This document shows, piece by piece, positions 58,101 through 64,000 of a DNA stretch of 64,000 nucleotides (position 1 is the stretch's first letter; every line of letters starts with the position of its first letter). This stretch comes from Bimastos eiseni. Taxonomy: Eukaryota > Annelida > Clitellata > Crassiclitellata > Lumbricidae. Position numbers and translations under genes: made by a program. The notes below the pieces were generated by a model. It was given only the letters and a program-made list of their open reading frames with translations, had not been told where the DNA came from and did no database searches. Location: positions 29,068,924 to 29,132,923 of the forward strand of contig OY365810.1 in the NCBI GenBank assembly GCA_959347315.1. Reading direction: 5' to 3'.

Positions 58101-61100
58101 CTGGCTTGTTAAATTTCCATTCGAATATGATTTGTAAGGAGTAAGATTTTGAACAACCGAAAGGATGAATTGTAATTCGATCCTGGTTGGATTTCGTCTG
58201 TCTCATTTTCTCCAAAGGATTTTGTATGGTCTGATCTTTTATATGCAACATCTGGCTACGTTTTTTTTAAGTTTTTGCTACTAATGGCTGTGTAAGTTTG
58301 GTGTCTATTTCAGTTTTATTTGCATTTTAATTTTAGACGCACAAATATTGCAGAGAACATTGGAAAGCTGAAGTGAGTATTTGTAGATGCTTCTGCAATT
58401 GTCTGTTTTAAAGGATATGAATTCGTGCAAAGATTACTATCATGCCTTGCCATCATAATTTACCTAATAATAGGCCATCATCAAAGCCAACAATTGTAGT
58501 ACATCTACTATTGAACAGATCAAAAAGAATGTCCAGTTGGTGCTGTTGATGAGAAATTGAACTAAGAACAAGCTACATTCCTTTAGAAACTAGTTACCCA
58601 CACTGGATCTCACTTGGTTTCCATAAATTCTCTTCCAGCAACCTATTTGTCACTCAACCACCTAATATTTAATCCAATTAAGACCCTTGTCCTATCATTC
58701 ATGAGTTTGCAGTTCAGTGAAAACTGTTCGACTGCTTCCAGAGATCTTACTTGGACTAATCCAGTTTGCTATATTTCCATTTCATGCAGCATACTTGCAG
58801 CCCACTTGAACAGCTTCTGAACCTTAGCATAGTCAAATCAAATCTAGCAATTGTGTATCAATGCTGACAGTGCTCTCTAGCAAACTTTTGCTATTTTGTA
58901 ATAACGCCTAGCCTTTCCTAGTATTCCAGTTCCTGTAACTGGATTGTGTACTTCCTAAAGGATTTTGTGGCAAATACATTGACTTGACACAAAGCTAGTG
59001 ACTAAGATGTTAAGTCGTGCTCACCAGTAATTTTTGTAACAGAGGTTACGATTACGATCATGGTGCTTGTCCAGAGGTTACTATCACGATCATGGTGCTC
59101 TTCCATAGGTTTTTCAGAGGCACTTCCCATGCAGAATGCAGATGCTGGCTAGGGTTATGTTACATTGTCTTATATAGCATTGTGTCATGCTACTTTGAGT
59201 TATGCTATACAATACAATTGTGGGTAAATTGCAGTATGCCACTACATAAGTTTGAAATTTGCAAAACTTAGTCTGTTAGTGTTTTTTCTTTGATGTGGTT
59301 CAAACTTAGACAGTTGGCTTTAAAAGTTTGTCAATCAGAGGGTCCTCCTTATATATATTACATGATAATATGATAAAATAATTGCAAACTATGTGTGTGT
59401 GTGTAGTGGTTGATTACAATATATTCTGATACATATAGTTTGTAGGAATGAAGGCATTTGAGATCGATTGAATGTTGGTGTCTGATATTCTGGTGTGGTT
59501 AAGGTGTCCGGTGTTGTTGGTGACGGGACAGCATTCTCTGTTCAATGGAACAACCCGTGCATTGCACCAGGCCATCCTCAAGACCTGCACTGACAAGACC
59601 AAGGTGGAGTTCATCGAAGTTGGAGGAGTGGCGAATGTCCTTGAAGAAAAGGTCTGACTTTTTTCTGTGGCTTTAAGTAAATTTTCTTGACTTGGCATTT
59701 CCTCGATACCTTGACCTGGCATTGACCTCTGTCTATCAGTCAATTCTAATTTGATCTCTTGCTTTTGACATAGTGACTGTGAATATCAACTTTGGCTCAC
59801 TCAATAAGCACTGGACTTTGGAAATTGAATTATGTAATGCTAATCGGTATGATAGTGGCGCGCTAGCCTCGAAAATTTGGTACGCAATTTTAAACTGTAA
59901 TTTTAAACCAAAATGAAAACAGATCATTTTTAAACAGGAAATGTTCAATTGTCGTCTGCTGTGGAAAGCTGGTAATATATATTAGCTATTCTGAGTCTTG
60001 AAAACATCAATTATACAATAACTTAAGTATTAAGTAAGTATGATCGTGTCATTGTAAAGCACCCGTGTAGCGGTATGGCTGCGTTACAGCGCTTTAGAAA
60101 TTGTCCATTTAATAATAATAATAATAATATGTTCTGACAAAGTTGAAAATTTCATTCCATTTACAAATTAGTTGGTTAAATATTTTTATTTATTTTATTT
60201 CGTTAAAGATTGTTGTTGAAATATTTTTGGTGATTTTTTATCTTTCTTTTGGTACGCAATTTTGTATTTTGCTTCCATGGAGCGGCGCTACTAAGGTATT
60301 ACCTTGACTAGTTTTACCTAGTTTTTACCTAGTTTTTTCACTTACCTAGTTTTTTCACTTACCTAGTTTTTTCACTTACCTAGTTTTTTCACTTACCTAG
60401 TTTTTAGTTTGCTGTTTTAAATGATTTCTGATGTGGTGAATGTGTTTACAGCCTGACAAGCTGGTAGAATGTTTCCAGTACTTCTTGCAAGGTCTTGGTC
60501 TGGGTGAGTTGCCATTTTCCATCATTTTTCCCTTCATCTAGACCCTAAATTTGTGTTCAGACATAATGGCCAGTGTCTGATCTCATAATACAGGAACTTA
60601 TGAGCTGCCAACATCTAAGACCAGTTTTGATTGAGACAGAAGCCTCAGTTGGTCAAACAGTAACTACTTTCACAGATTGAACTTGTGTAAATGTCCAATT
60701 ACATTACACCAGAGATCATTACAAGACAAATTCTGTTCTAATGTTGTCTAAGGCATGTATCCCAAAAGTAGTTCGGGCTGTAGAAAAGAAACTTATTTTA
60801 ACATGCCTCCATTTATTTGAGGCGTTTCTTGATGTAGCTGCCAAACACAATGTTTTAATGAGCTTTTGGTGTATTTGGATGCAAATGAAGCAATCAGTCA
60901 AATATAATTCCATTCAAAGACCTAAAAAACTTTCATCAAACTCTGTATGACACGGAAATGGAAATGCTTGAAAATGGAAGTGCATGTTAAATACATACAC
61001 CTGCACCTACTACACACACACGCGTGCACGCGCACACACACACACATATATACATATATATATATATGTATGTGTATATATATATATAATCTTATCTAGC

Positions 61101-61967
61101 TACTTCTGTGGCACTGTTTCAAATGAAACACATGTTAGGTAGAGGTCAATGAATCCACGGTTGAATGAAACACAACGGAGATGGTCTCTATGTGTTTTGT
61201 ACTTGTGTTTTATGACAAACATTTATATAGCACCTCAATAAGACTCTTTCTTTATGTTGAATCGATGGCTTTCCTACTGATTTATTTCACTCGGTTCCTA
61301 TGTACAATGTCATAAAGCTCTTCTCCAGATAATTTAAGGATCAATCCAATAACCCAGTTGGGCCCTAGAAGAGGAAGTCCTCGTAAACGCTTTTCTGCTC
61401 GTTTTGAAGAGCGCATTGATTTAGACTTAGTACTCTTTGAAGTGGTACCGGAATCTTTTCTTATTTCTCACATTGTGTGTGCTCTGTCAGTCTGCTTCTT
61501 TCTTTGCTTAATCCGTTGATTACGAGTTCCATTCGTTTCCCAATCATTTTTTCTATACCATCGTATATTACATCTAACTTAACCAACGCTGCTGCCTAGC
61601 AAATGGAGGACTATGTACAATGTATCAATCAATGGTCGTATTAATGTCAATGATCGTCAACAGTCGCTTCTTAAAATGAAACTATAAGGCATAAATGTAT
61701 TTTTGTTTTGGTTTAGTGTCGTCGGTTCCTATGCAGAACGTTGTTCGACCACAGCGTGGACGGTCGATGTCGATGCAGGAGTACGACATCCCGCTGCGCC
61801 AGCGTATGAACAGTGCCCAGCTCTCTTATAGTCCCCCTGTGTCGTGCAGCCCCCCAAGCGCCGACGGGCACCACTCTGGATCGGGCGGGGGCTCAAGTCC
61901 CGGGTCGAGCTCTCCCACAATTCCAGACAAAGGATTTGCTCAGCAGCCTCTGATGCAGTCCAACTGA
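26017..61967 (+). CDS. NDRG: NDRG family protein (N-myc downstream-regulated gene, NDRG1/3-like), 12 coding exons
   Basis: NDRG proteins are alpha/beta-hydrolase-fold proteins without catalysis, acting in stress response, trafficking and growth control. Exons in phase: 26017-26106, 35238-35295, 38120-38237, 51114-51176, 52443-52503, 53112-53198, 53487-53564, 57499-57614, 58337-58372, 59504-59651, 60452-60503, 61717-61967. The sum is 1158 nt, or 385 residues plus TGA (human NDRG3 375, NDRG1 394). The start [12 protein letters not shown] resembles NDRG1 MQDVDLAEVKPL, so translation from 26017 is plausible; an upstream coding exon is possible. Order and motifs follow the family: [87 protein letters not shown]. 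Two introns exceed 9 kb. Confidence 0.93.
26195..26325 (+). mobile_element. tRNA-like SINE head (family B-like)
   Basis: GATTGTCTAGTGGTTAGTGT resembles the box A region of Glu/Asp-type tRNAs, followed by a degenerate box B (GTGGTTCTAATCAC). Body diverged. Confidence 0.5.
26769..27006 (+). repeat. Minisatellite, 62-74 bp unit, 4 copies
   Basis: GGTCAGATGGGAGCATTGGG recurs at about 26771, 26845, 26907 and 26970, each followed by CCCATTGGGTCCGCATTGGT and TCCACACAGTTTATCA. It reads open in several frames, but the period shifts frame and there is no gene. Confidence 0.9.
27215..27480. promoter_or_regulatory. Candidate intronic enhancer with POU and homeobox sites
   Basis: Contains an octamer ATTTGCAT (27329-27336), then ATGATTAATT 5 nt later, further TAATTA-type cores (27388, 27418) and paired GATCYGT/GATCCGTCC elements (27232-27277). 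No repeat similarity seen. Function is inference. Confidence 0.35.
27806..27960. repeat. (CTGT)n/(CT)n microsatellite, compound
   Basis: Repeats of GTCTGTCTCT (about ten), then (GTCT)n and a (CT)n end. Opens long spurious frames on both strands. Confidence 0.95.
28463..28544 (+). repeat. Left arm of 82-bp inverted repeat
   Basis: Matches the reverse complement of 29109-29190 over 82 bp with one mismatch (ACAGT versus ACGGT). Begins GAAGTGCATTATATAAATAT and ends CCTTTGCTTTTATTTTCA. Confidence 0.93.
28881..29008 (-). mobile_element. SINE family A, diverged copy
   Basis: Minus strand: GGCATGGTGGCCAATTGGTC (box A region), TATGGGTTTGAGCCTC (box B), GTAGGGACCTTATGCC. Lies in the loop between the two inverted arms. 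Confidence 0.65.
29109..29190 (-). repeat. Right arm of 82-bp inverted repeat
   Basis: Partner of 28463-28544, 98.8% identical; spacer 564 bp. Confidence 0.93.
29931..30083 (+). mobile_element. SINE family A, 5'-truncated copy
   Basis: TGAGCGGGTTCGACCCCTGT (box B), GCGTCACTGTGTAGGGACCT and TTGAGTAAG follow the family consensus; the box A part is missing. Tail (AAAT)n. Confidence 0.8.
30479..30626 (+). repeat. Minisatellite, ~22-bp unit, 7 copies
   Basis: Unit approximates GTTAGGTACTTAA then 4-6 variable bases and TGAA. Units drift in length (20-24 bp). Confidence 0.85.
33684..33759. repeat. (GT)38 microsatellite
   Basis: Uninterrupted TG dinucleotides over 76 bp; a diverged CA-rich tract follows at 33880-34030 on the same strand, so the two can pair. 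Confidence 0.97.
34605..35075 (-). mobile_element. Interspersed DNA-transposon-like element, copy 1
   Basis: Its reverse complement is collinear with 63205-63680: CAGTATTGGATAGTTAC / CAGTGCTAGATAGTTAG starts, AAAAAGTAACTAGG, GAGTAACTGATT, TTTAGTTGCTGTAAGTGGGA, ATAGGTTAATTCAAAAGTAA. Ends CAGCGGTGG and CAGTATTGG suggest short hAT-like inverted repeats; I see no target duplication. Confidence 0.7.
35296..38119 (+). other. NDRG: NDRG intron 2, 2.8 kb
   Basis: Contains (GT)n near 37067-37085 and 37230-37315, a repeat fragment at 37140-37185, and a stretch at 37470-37960 whose + strand may be a decayed LINE 3' end ([20 protein letters not shown] resembles the RT C-terminal VWNSLP motif; weak). 35510-36200 is unrecognised. 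Confidence 0.45.
38385..38635 (+). mobile_element. SINE family B copy
   Basis: tRNA-like head ATAGTGTAGTGATTAGCATG; body GTGCACTGGGAAGATGAAAC, CTAGTTACCAGCCTTCATAT, GAAGTCACTGCACTTCCATA and TTCTCCTTGTG end, shared with 45805-46080. Confidence 0.75.
40823..41800 (-). pseudogene. Decayed non-LTR retrotransposon (CR1/L2-like) reverse transcriptase
   Basis: Minus strand, 5' to 3': motif A region [37 protein letters not shown], a frameshift, [18 protein letters not shown] (motif C FADD), [20 protein letters not shown] (EKDLGV-type), then [11 protein letters not shown] (LEKVQRRATK-type) and a C-terminal tail. At least two frameshifts or stops; inactive. Confidence 0.8.
42260..42570. promoter_or_regulatory. 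CpG-rich island inside NDRG intron 3
   Basis: Dense CpG (e.g. GACGACGTCGACCGGTCG at 42339-42356, CTCGCCGACGCC at 42398) in otherwise CpG-poor DNA. A 65-codon frame runs through it (ends GNR-stop at 42465) but is not recognisable. Could be an alternative promoter or an unknown exon. Confidence 0.35.
42960..43665 (-). pseudogene. Second decayed LINE RT fragment, internally deleted
   Basis: Minus strand: [19 protein letters not shown] (matches VPxDWKxAIV), then [17 protein letters not shown] (RT motif A), then, after a deletion of the region between motifs A and C, FADDTKLC (motif C). Same clade and orientation as 40823-41800 but a separate insertion, since motifs A and C are both repeated. Confidence 0.75.
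44640..45260 (-). pseudogene. LINE reverse-transcriptase C-terminal fragment, different clade
   Basis: Minus strand reads [44 protein letters not shown] (family SRLDYCNSLL, KLQRVQNAAARL, LHWLPV), then [13 protein letters not shown] and LLKTF at the C-terminus. A (GT)n tract (45241-45298) has grown at its 5' edge. Confidence 0.8.
45805..46080 (+). mobile_element. SINE family B, longest copy
   Basis: tRNA-like head (GATTGCCTAGTGTTTAGCAT; box B GTGCGTTTCAAATCCC), full body, and TTCTTCTCTTCCTTGTG end running straight into (TA)n. The TA tract may be its expanded tail. Confidence 0.8.
46082..46150. repeat. (TA)34 microsatellite
   Basis: 69 bp of uninterrupted TA at the 3' end of the SINE. Confidence 0.97.
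46636..46730 (+). repeat. Short interspersed repeat copy
   Basis: AGAGCACCCTTTCAAGGTAG ... CCAGCCACTACTAAGGAAAA AGACTTG; same blocks as 3290 and 49890. Confidence 0.55.
46880..47180. promoter_or_regulatory. CpG-rich, exon-like or regulatory island in NDRG intron 3
   Basis: CpG-rich patch (CGCGGAGACCG, CCGATAAAGG, GATCGGATCGAATGATCC) with open frames on both strands: 100 codons on the minus strand and 63-65 on the plus. None resembles a known protein. Just after it, GGGATTAATTAGAATCG and CTTTGATTG look like homeobox and TCF sites. GATC/GATCC clusters recall 27232-27277. Confidence 0.35.
47563..47611. repeat. Perfect palindrome, 23-bp arms, 3-nt loop
   Basis: Arm GTTAAAATCAATATCCTTTA + TC (plus an outer A:T pair), loop ATA, then the exact reverse complement. 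No TSD seen. Confidence 0.95.
49181..49245. repeat. (CTGT)n/(CTGC)n microsatellite
   Basis: Four CTGT, three GCCT, then four CTGT units. Confidence 0.9.
49890..49985 (+). repeat. Short interspersed repeat copy
   Basis: TTTATATGGCACCCCTTCGA GAAACCTACTC ... GCTGCCAACC ... CTAAGAAAGAAGACTTG, the clearest member of this family. Confidence 0.6.
51114..53564 (+). CDS. NDRG: NDRG exons 4-7: nucleophile-elbow region and cap
   Basis: Residues 89-185. Exon 4 (51114-51176) reads [20 protein letters not shown]; exon 5 (52443-52503) reads [20 protein letters not shown] plus A. The G-x-S-x-G elbow of true hydrolases is GEGAG here (residues 118-122), so the nucleophile serine is replaced by glycine, as in human NDRGs (GVGAG). 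Exon 6 (53112-53198) has [20 protein letters not shown], and exon 7 (53487-53564) [20 protein letters not shown]. No enzymatic activity is expected. Confidence 0.93.
51937..52005. mobile_element. piggyBac-like mini-element, copy C
   Basis: TTAA-CACCTTGACAATGAG, GCTGCATTAGTTTCCC, CTTGTAGTACTC, TTCAAAGTG-TTAA; 69 bp. Confidence 0.75.
52204..52377. mobile_element. hAT-type MITE with 8-bp target duplication
   Basis: 174 bp. Ends CAGGCTTGCCGACAG and, inverted, CAGGCCAGCCAACAG. Flanks GGTGGAAC (52196-52203) and GATGGAAC (52378-52385) match at 7 of 8. Interior GCCGGGCCCCTGAGC is unusually GC-rich. Confidence 0.8.
52560..53090 (+). repeat. G-poor, C/T/A-rich degenerate repeat tract
   Basis: About 530 nt with very few G, built of loose variants of TTCCTTACTCTTGCATTTCT and TACACTTATACTCC. 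It fills the intron just upstream of the exon at 53112. Confidence 0.7.
53740..53880 (+). repeat. Interspersed repeat copy related to 1745-1880
   Basis: CTCATTAGGTTGATTAGTCC, TCAGGCAGTGGACC, TTAAATTTGATGTATAATAT; same order as the copy in NAT10 intron 1. Confidence 0.5.
54780..55030 (-). other. Exon-like antisense open frame in NDRG intron 7
   Basis: On the minus strand a 69-codon frame (55028 down to 54820) reads [20 protein letters not shown]..., with [20 protein letters not shown] and [22 protein letters not shown]. It has CpG and codon-like composition unlike its surroundings. Not recognised; no good splice acceptor or start upstream. Possible retrocopy or exon fragment. Confidence 0.3.
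56064..56102. repeat. Perfect palindrome, 19-bp arms, 1-nt loop
   Basis: AGAAAAACAACTAATAATA, A, then the exact reverse complement TATTATTAGTTGTTTTTCT. Confidence 0.95.
56230..56860 (+). pseudogene. Decayed LINE RT C-terminus interrupted by a SINE
   Basis: 56240-56340 reads [20 protein letters not shown] (family HITPVLxxLHWLPVxxRI), then the SINE at 56381-56601, then 56640-56840 continues [20 protein letters not shown] (family RAFSVAAPRLWNSLP). The 3' end matches 15640-15850. Confidence 0.75.
56381..56601 (+). mobile_element. SINE family A, near full length, nested in LINE
   Basis: GTGGCACTGTGGCTGATCGG (box A region TGGCTGATCGGTTAGAGCAG), GCGGGTTCGACCCTCATC (box B), CACTGTGTAGGGACCTAG, ending GATGTTGGAAGAAGAGC. 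Confidence 0.85.
57499..60503 (+). CDS. NDRG: NDRG exons 8-11: C-terminal half of the fold
   Basis: Residues 186-302. Exon 8 (57499-57614) is a charged helix ([20 protein letters not shown]); exon 9 is only 36 nt (58337-58372, [12 protein letters not shown]); exon 10 (59504-59651) has [20 protein letters not shown] and [15 protein letters not shown]; exon 11 (60452-60503) has [17 protein letters not shown]. The catalytic histidine position of hydrolases is not kept (GGV). Exon 10 uses a weak donor (AAG|GTCTGA), chosen because it alone keeps frame with exon 11. Confidence 0.92.
60301..60413 (+). repeat. NDRG: 17-bp minisatellite resembling 3' splice sites
   Basis: ACCTAGTTTTTTCACTT repeated four times exactly, with degenerate units on both sides. 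Each unit offers TTTTTTCACTTACCTAG, a polypyrimidine run ending in AG. The real acceptor of exon 11 is at 60450-60451. Confidence 0.93.
61012..61090. repeat. Compound (AC)n/(GC)/(AT)n microsatellite
   Basis: ACACACGCGTGCACGCGCAC, then (AC)n and interrupted (AT)n. Confidence 0.9.
61717..61967 (+). CDS. NDRG: NDRG last exon: serine-rich regulatory tail
   Basis: Residues 303-385, ending in TGA at 61965-61967. The tail is Ser/Pro/Gly-rich. It contains two RxRxxS motifs, RGRSMS (Ser321) and RQRMNS (Ser335), the SGK1/AKT consensus, in the region where vertebrate NDRGs carry RSRTHS or RSRTAS and NDRG1 carries RSRSHT repeats phosphorylated by SGK1. SYSPP and SPP elements suggest proline-directed sites too. 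GC content is much higher than in the surrounding introns. Confidence 0.93.
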
Positions 61968-62290
61968 GTCGTACGGGACTCTCCCAGAATCGGTTGCGAC
62001 TTTGTCGTCATGGCAACCGACTTTGGAGCTGTAGAACTGTCAGAAATTGAGAACAGTTGTAAAATACTGACAGAAATGTTGCAAAGGATTAAGGCAGTTC
62101 CTCTGTGTTTTCTACAAATTTGGTTGTGCTTGAGGGCCATCTAAAGGAGAAAAGTCCTGGATACTTGGACATTGGATACTTGAACATAGCTCATTTGGAC
62201 GCAGCACTTACTGTCCTGCCTGGTGTTTATGCCCTAACATGTTACCATTGAATCATCTATTTATGTGTCCAGGATGTCATCTTCAACACG

Positions 62291-62365
62291 TTAAACACTG
62301 GGGACGTGTATACATGTCCCGTATTGCATTTATTTATATACAAATCTCCGTGGTCAACGTGTTAA
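62291..62365. mobile_element. piggyBac-like mini-element, copy E
   Basis: TTAA-ACACTGGGGACGTGTA ... TCCGTGGTCAACGTG-TTAA, 75 bp; inner sequence differs from the other copies. Confidence 0.55.
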
Positions 62366-62449
62366 TTAAGACAAATGGTTAATTTTAAATCTATTCTGGC
62401 TAGCTAAGTAGCAAACTGTTGACTTTTTTGTTTTCAATGACAACATCCC

Positions 62450-62712
62450 TGTGTTTCTCACTTGACACTTGGTCTTATGTGTTTCTCACTTGACACTTGG
62501 TCTTATGTGTTTCTCACTTGACACTTGGTCTTATGTGTTTCTCACTTGACACTTGGTCTTATGTGTTTCTCACTTGACACTTGGTCTTATGTGTTTCTCA
62601 CTTGACACTTGGGCTTATGTGTTTCTCACTTGACACTTGGTCTTATGTGTTTCTCACTTGACACTTGGTCTTATGTGTTTCTCACTTGACACTTGGTCTT
62701 ATGTGTTTCTCA
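62450..62712 (+). repeat. 28-bp tandem repeat, 9 full copies
   Basis: Unit TGTGTTTCTCACTTGACACT + TGGTCTTA; a single G change in one unit, the rest identical. 28 is not a multiple of 3, so the open frames across it are chance. Confidence 0.97.
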
Positions 62713-62809
62713 CATCTCATTTTGGCCCCATGGATTTCTTTCTATTTTCTATTTGTTTCTTGTATTTTCTTCTGTCCTTGTTTCTTTCTACAGCCTTTCT
62801 TGTCTTCCA

Positions 62810-62881
62810 TAAACACTTTGACAGTGAGCTGTATTGGTTTCCAAAGGCACTTTTAGTACAGTCTCATGGGTAAAGTGTTAA
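62810..62881. mobile_element. piggyBac-like mini-element, copy D
   Basis: TAAA-CACTTTGACAGTGAGC, TGTATTGGTTTCCAAAGGCA, CTTTTAGTACAGTCTC, TAAAGTG-TTAA; 72 bp; left TTAA mutated. Confidence 0.75.
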
Positions 62882-63204
62882 ACAAGTTATTCCATGTGTA
62901 GGTACTTGCACACACCTTCAGATCTTGTTCCTTTGGTTTACATTATCTTTCTTTTGCTGACTTTAGCCAGATTTATTTTTCTGTATCTCTTCCTGTCAGC
63001 CATTCCCTTTCTATGGTAGTAGACTTGTAAATTGGTTATCTTGAAACAGATCCACGTGAATGACTGGTACAATGTAGCGGTATGGCTGTGTTACGGCGCC
63101 ATATAAATTGTCTTTATTATTATTAGTATTAATATTAGTATTGCATTTGCCATGTAACTGTCAACTGTAGGATTTCAGGCATCTGTTGCTTCTTATTAAA
63201 ACAG

Positions 63205-63680
63205 CCAGTGCTAGATAGTTAGGCCTACTTTTAAAAAGTAAGGGGTTACAGTAACTAGCTGTCGAAAAGGAAAAAAGTATTTAGTTACTTTAGAAGAAAG
63301 TAACTAGTAACTGATTATAGTTACTTTTAGAAGGTATCTAAGTGTATTTTAGTTACTGTAGGTGGGAATGTTAGCTTGAAGTTTTTCTCCCTCCAAAATG
63401 AAATTGGTCCTTGAAATTGACAATGAAAATAAATAGTTCAGATACAGAGCACAAACTAAAATGTCAGGGTTACTTTAATGCATGTGAACTATAGACTTCA
63501 CAAGTTGATGACAAAACACGTTTCACATTATTTGTAACACCATAATTGAACTAGACGATCGGAACATAGGTTGATTCAAAAGTAAAACAATGTAACTAAC
63601 ATTTGGTGAAAAGTAACTATTTACCCCAAAAATTACTGCAAAATAGTAGCCAGTGACAGTAATGTGCTATAAGCAACGTG
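63205..63680 (+). mobile_element. Interspersed DNA-transposon-like element, copy 2
   Basis: Collinear with the reverse complement of 34605-35075; starts CAGTGCTAGATAGTTAG, rich in AAGTAACTAG/GTTACTTT, ends near GTAGCCAGTGACAG. Confidence 0.7.
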
Positions 63681-64000
63681 TGACACACAGCACTGAAAAC
63701 AGCAGACATACAATGAATATAATGCAGGTATTTTTTTAAGTCTTTTATTAGAACTGAAATTTTTCAACAGAAAGTGTTTTCTTGCGGCACTCGTGTCAAA
63801 ACTAAGGATAGATAATTTATGAGATATTCTCGCAGCATTTCAAAATGAAAATTGGACCTTGCAGCACTTCTTATAAAGGCTTAACAGTTGTTAGCAAAAA
63901 TAGTGAGATATTCTTGCAGAACTTGTTATTAAAACAGAACAGAGATATTCTTGCGGTTTTGGTACAACCTTTTTATTGTTGAGAGAAAATTGTTTTCATA

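Larger units (their letters stand above)
51177..61716 (+). other. NDRG: NDRG introns 4-11, contents
   Basis: Intron 4 (51177-52442) carries mini-element C and the hAT MITE at 52204. Intron 5 (52504-53111) is a G-poor pyrimidine tract. Intron 7 (53565-57498) carries an interspersed repeat (53740-53880), an antisense exon-like patch (54780-55030), a palindrome (56064-56102), a LINE with nested SINE (56230-56860) and an ATC tract (57060-57115). Intron 9 has a ~35-bp duplication near 59039-59105. Intron 10 has a 17-bp minisatellite (60301-60413). Intron 11 has CA/TA tracts (61012-61090). 53900-54780 and 55040-55900 hold nothing recognised. Confidence 0.6.
61968..64000 (+). other. NDRG: NDRG 3' UTR and downstream region
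   Basis: No further gene. Contains mini-elements E and D, the 28-bp array and a transposon-like repeat. Possible poly(A) signals are ATTAAA at 63195 and AATAAA at 63428; neither is confirmed. GCGGTATGGCTGTGTTACGG (63072) also occurs at 60067 with few changes and looks like a SINE 3' end followed by (ATT)n. Confidence 0.5.

Noticed and set aside
62450..62712. Possible CRISPR-like array
   Set aside because: Units are head-to-tail with no spacers, in an animal genome; a plain minisatellite.

Overview
This is a 64 kb piece of an AT-rich animal nuclear genome. Both genes are split by GT-AG introns, intergenic and intronic DNA is full of microsatellites, tRNA-derived SINEs, decayed LINEs and small DNA-transposon remnants, and there is no operon structure. 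The proteins are clearly metazoan but far from vertebrate, so a marine-type invertebrate is likely. I cannot place the phylum from sequence alone. I find no prokaryotic system, CRISPR array, structural RNA gene or virus.

Layout. (1) 1-1528: repeat-rich 5' flank. (2) 1529-21091, + strand: a complete NAT10 (RNA cytidine acetyltransferase) gene with 26 coding exons. The splice phases all match and give a 1043-residue protein; one intron appears to use a GC donor. (3) 21092-22079: intergenic. (4) About 22080-23230: CpG-rich promoter and 5' region of the second gene, with cAMP-response-like sites and a candidate first coding exon starting MGAGC. (5) 26017-61967, + strand: an NDRG-family gene (alpha/beta-hydrolase fold, no catalytic triad) with 12 coding exons, 385 residues from the ATG at 26017. 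Two introns are very large (about 9.1 and 12.9 kb). (6) 61968-64000: 3' region with a 28-bp tandem repeat and two kinds of small DNA-transposon remnant.

The two genes are same-strand neighbours with no evident functional link: NAT10 acts in the nucleolus on rRNA and tRNA, while NDRG proteins are cytoplasmic or membrane-associated stress and growth regulators under SGK/AKT-type phosphorylation.

The more novel material is non-coding: a family of 63-75 bp piggyBac-like mini-elements bounded by TTAA, two short hAT-type MITEs with 8-bp target duplications, a 98.8% identical inverted repeat with 82-bp arms, near-perfect short palindromes, decoy splice-acceptor-like tandem repeats just before an NDRG exon, and several CpG-rich or homeobox/POU-site-rich islands inside NDRG introns that look like enhancers, alternative promoters or unknown exons. 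All exon models and repeat assignments were made by eye from the sequence; no search or alignment software was run.
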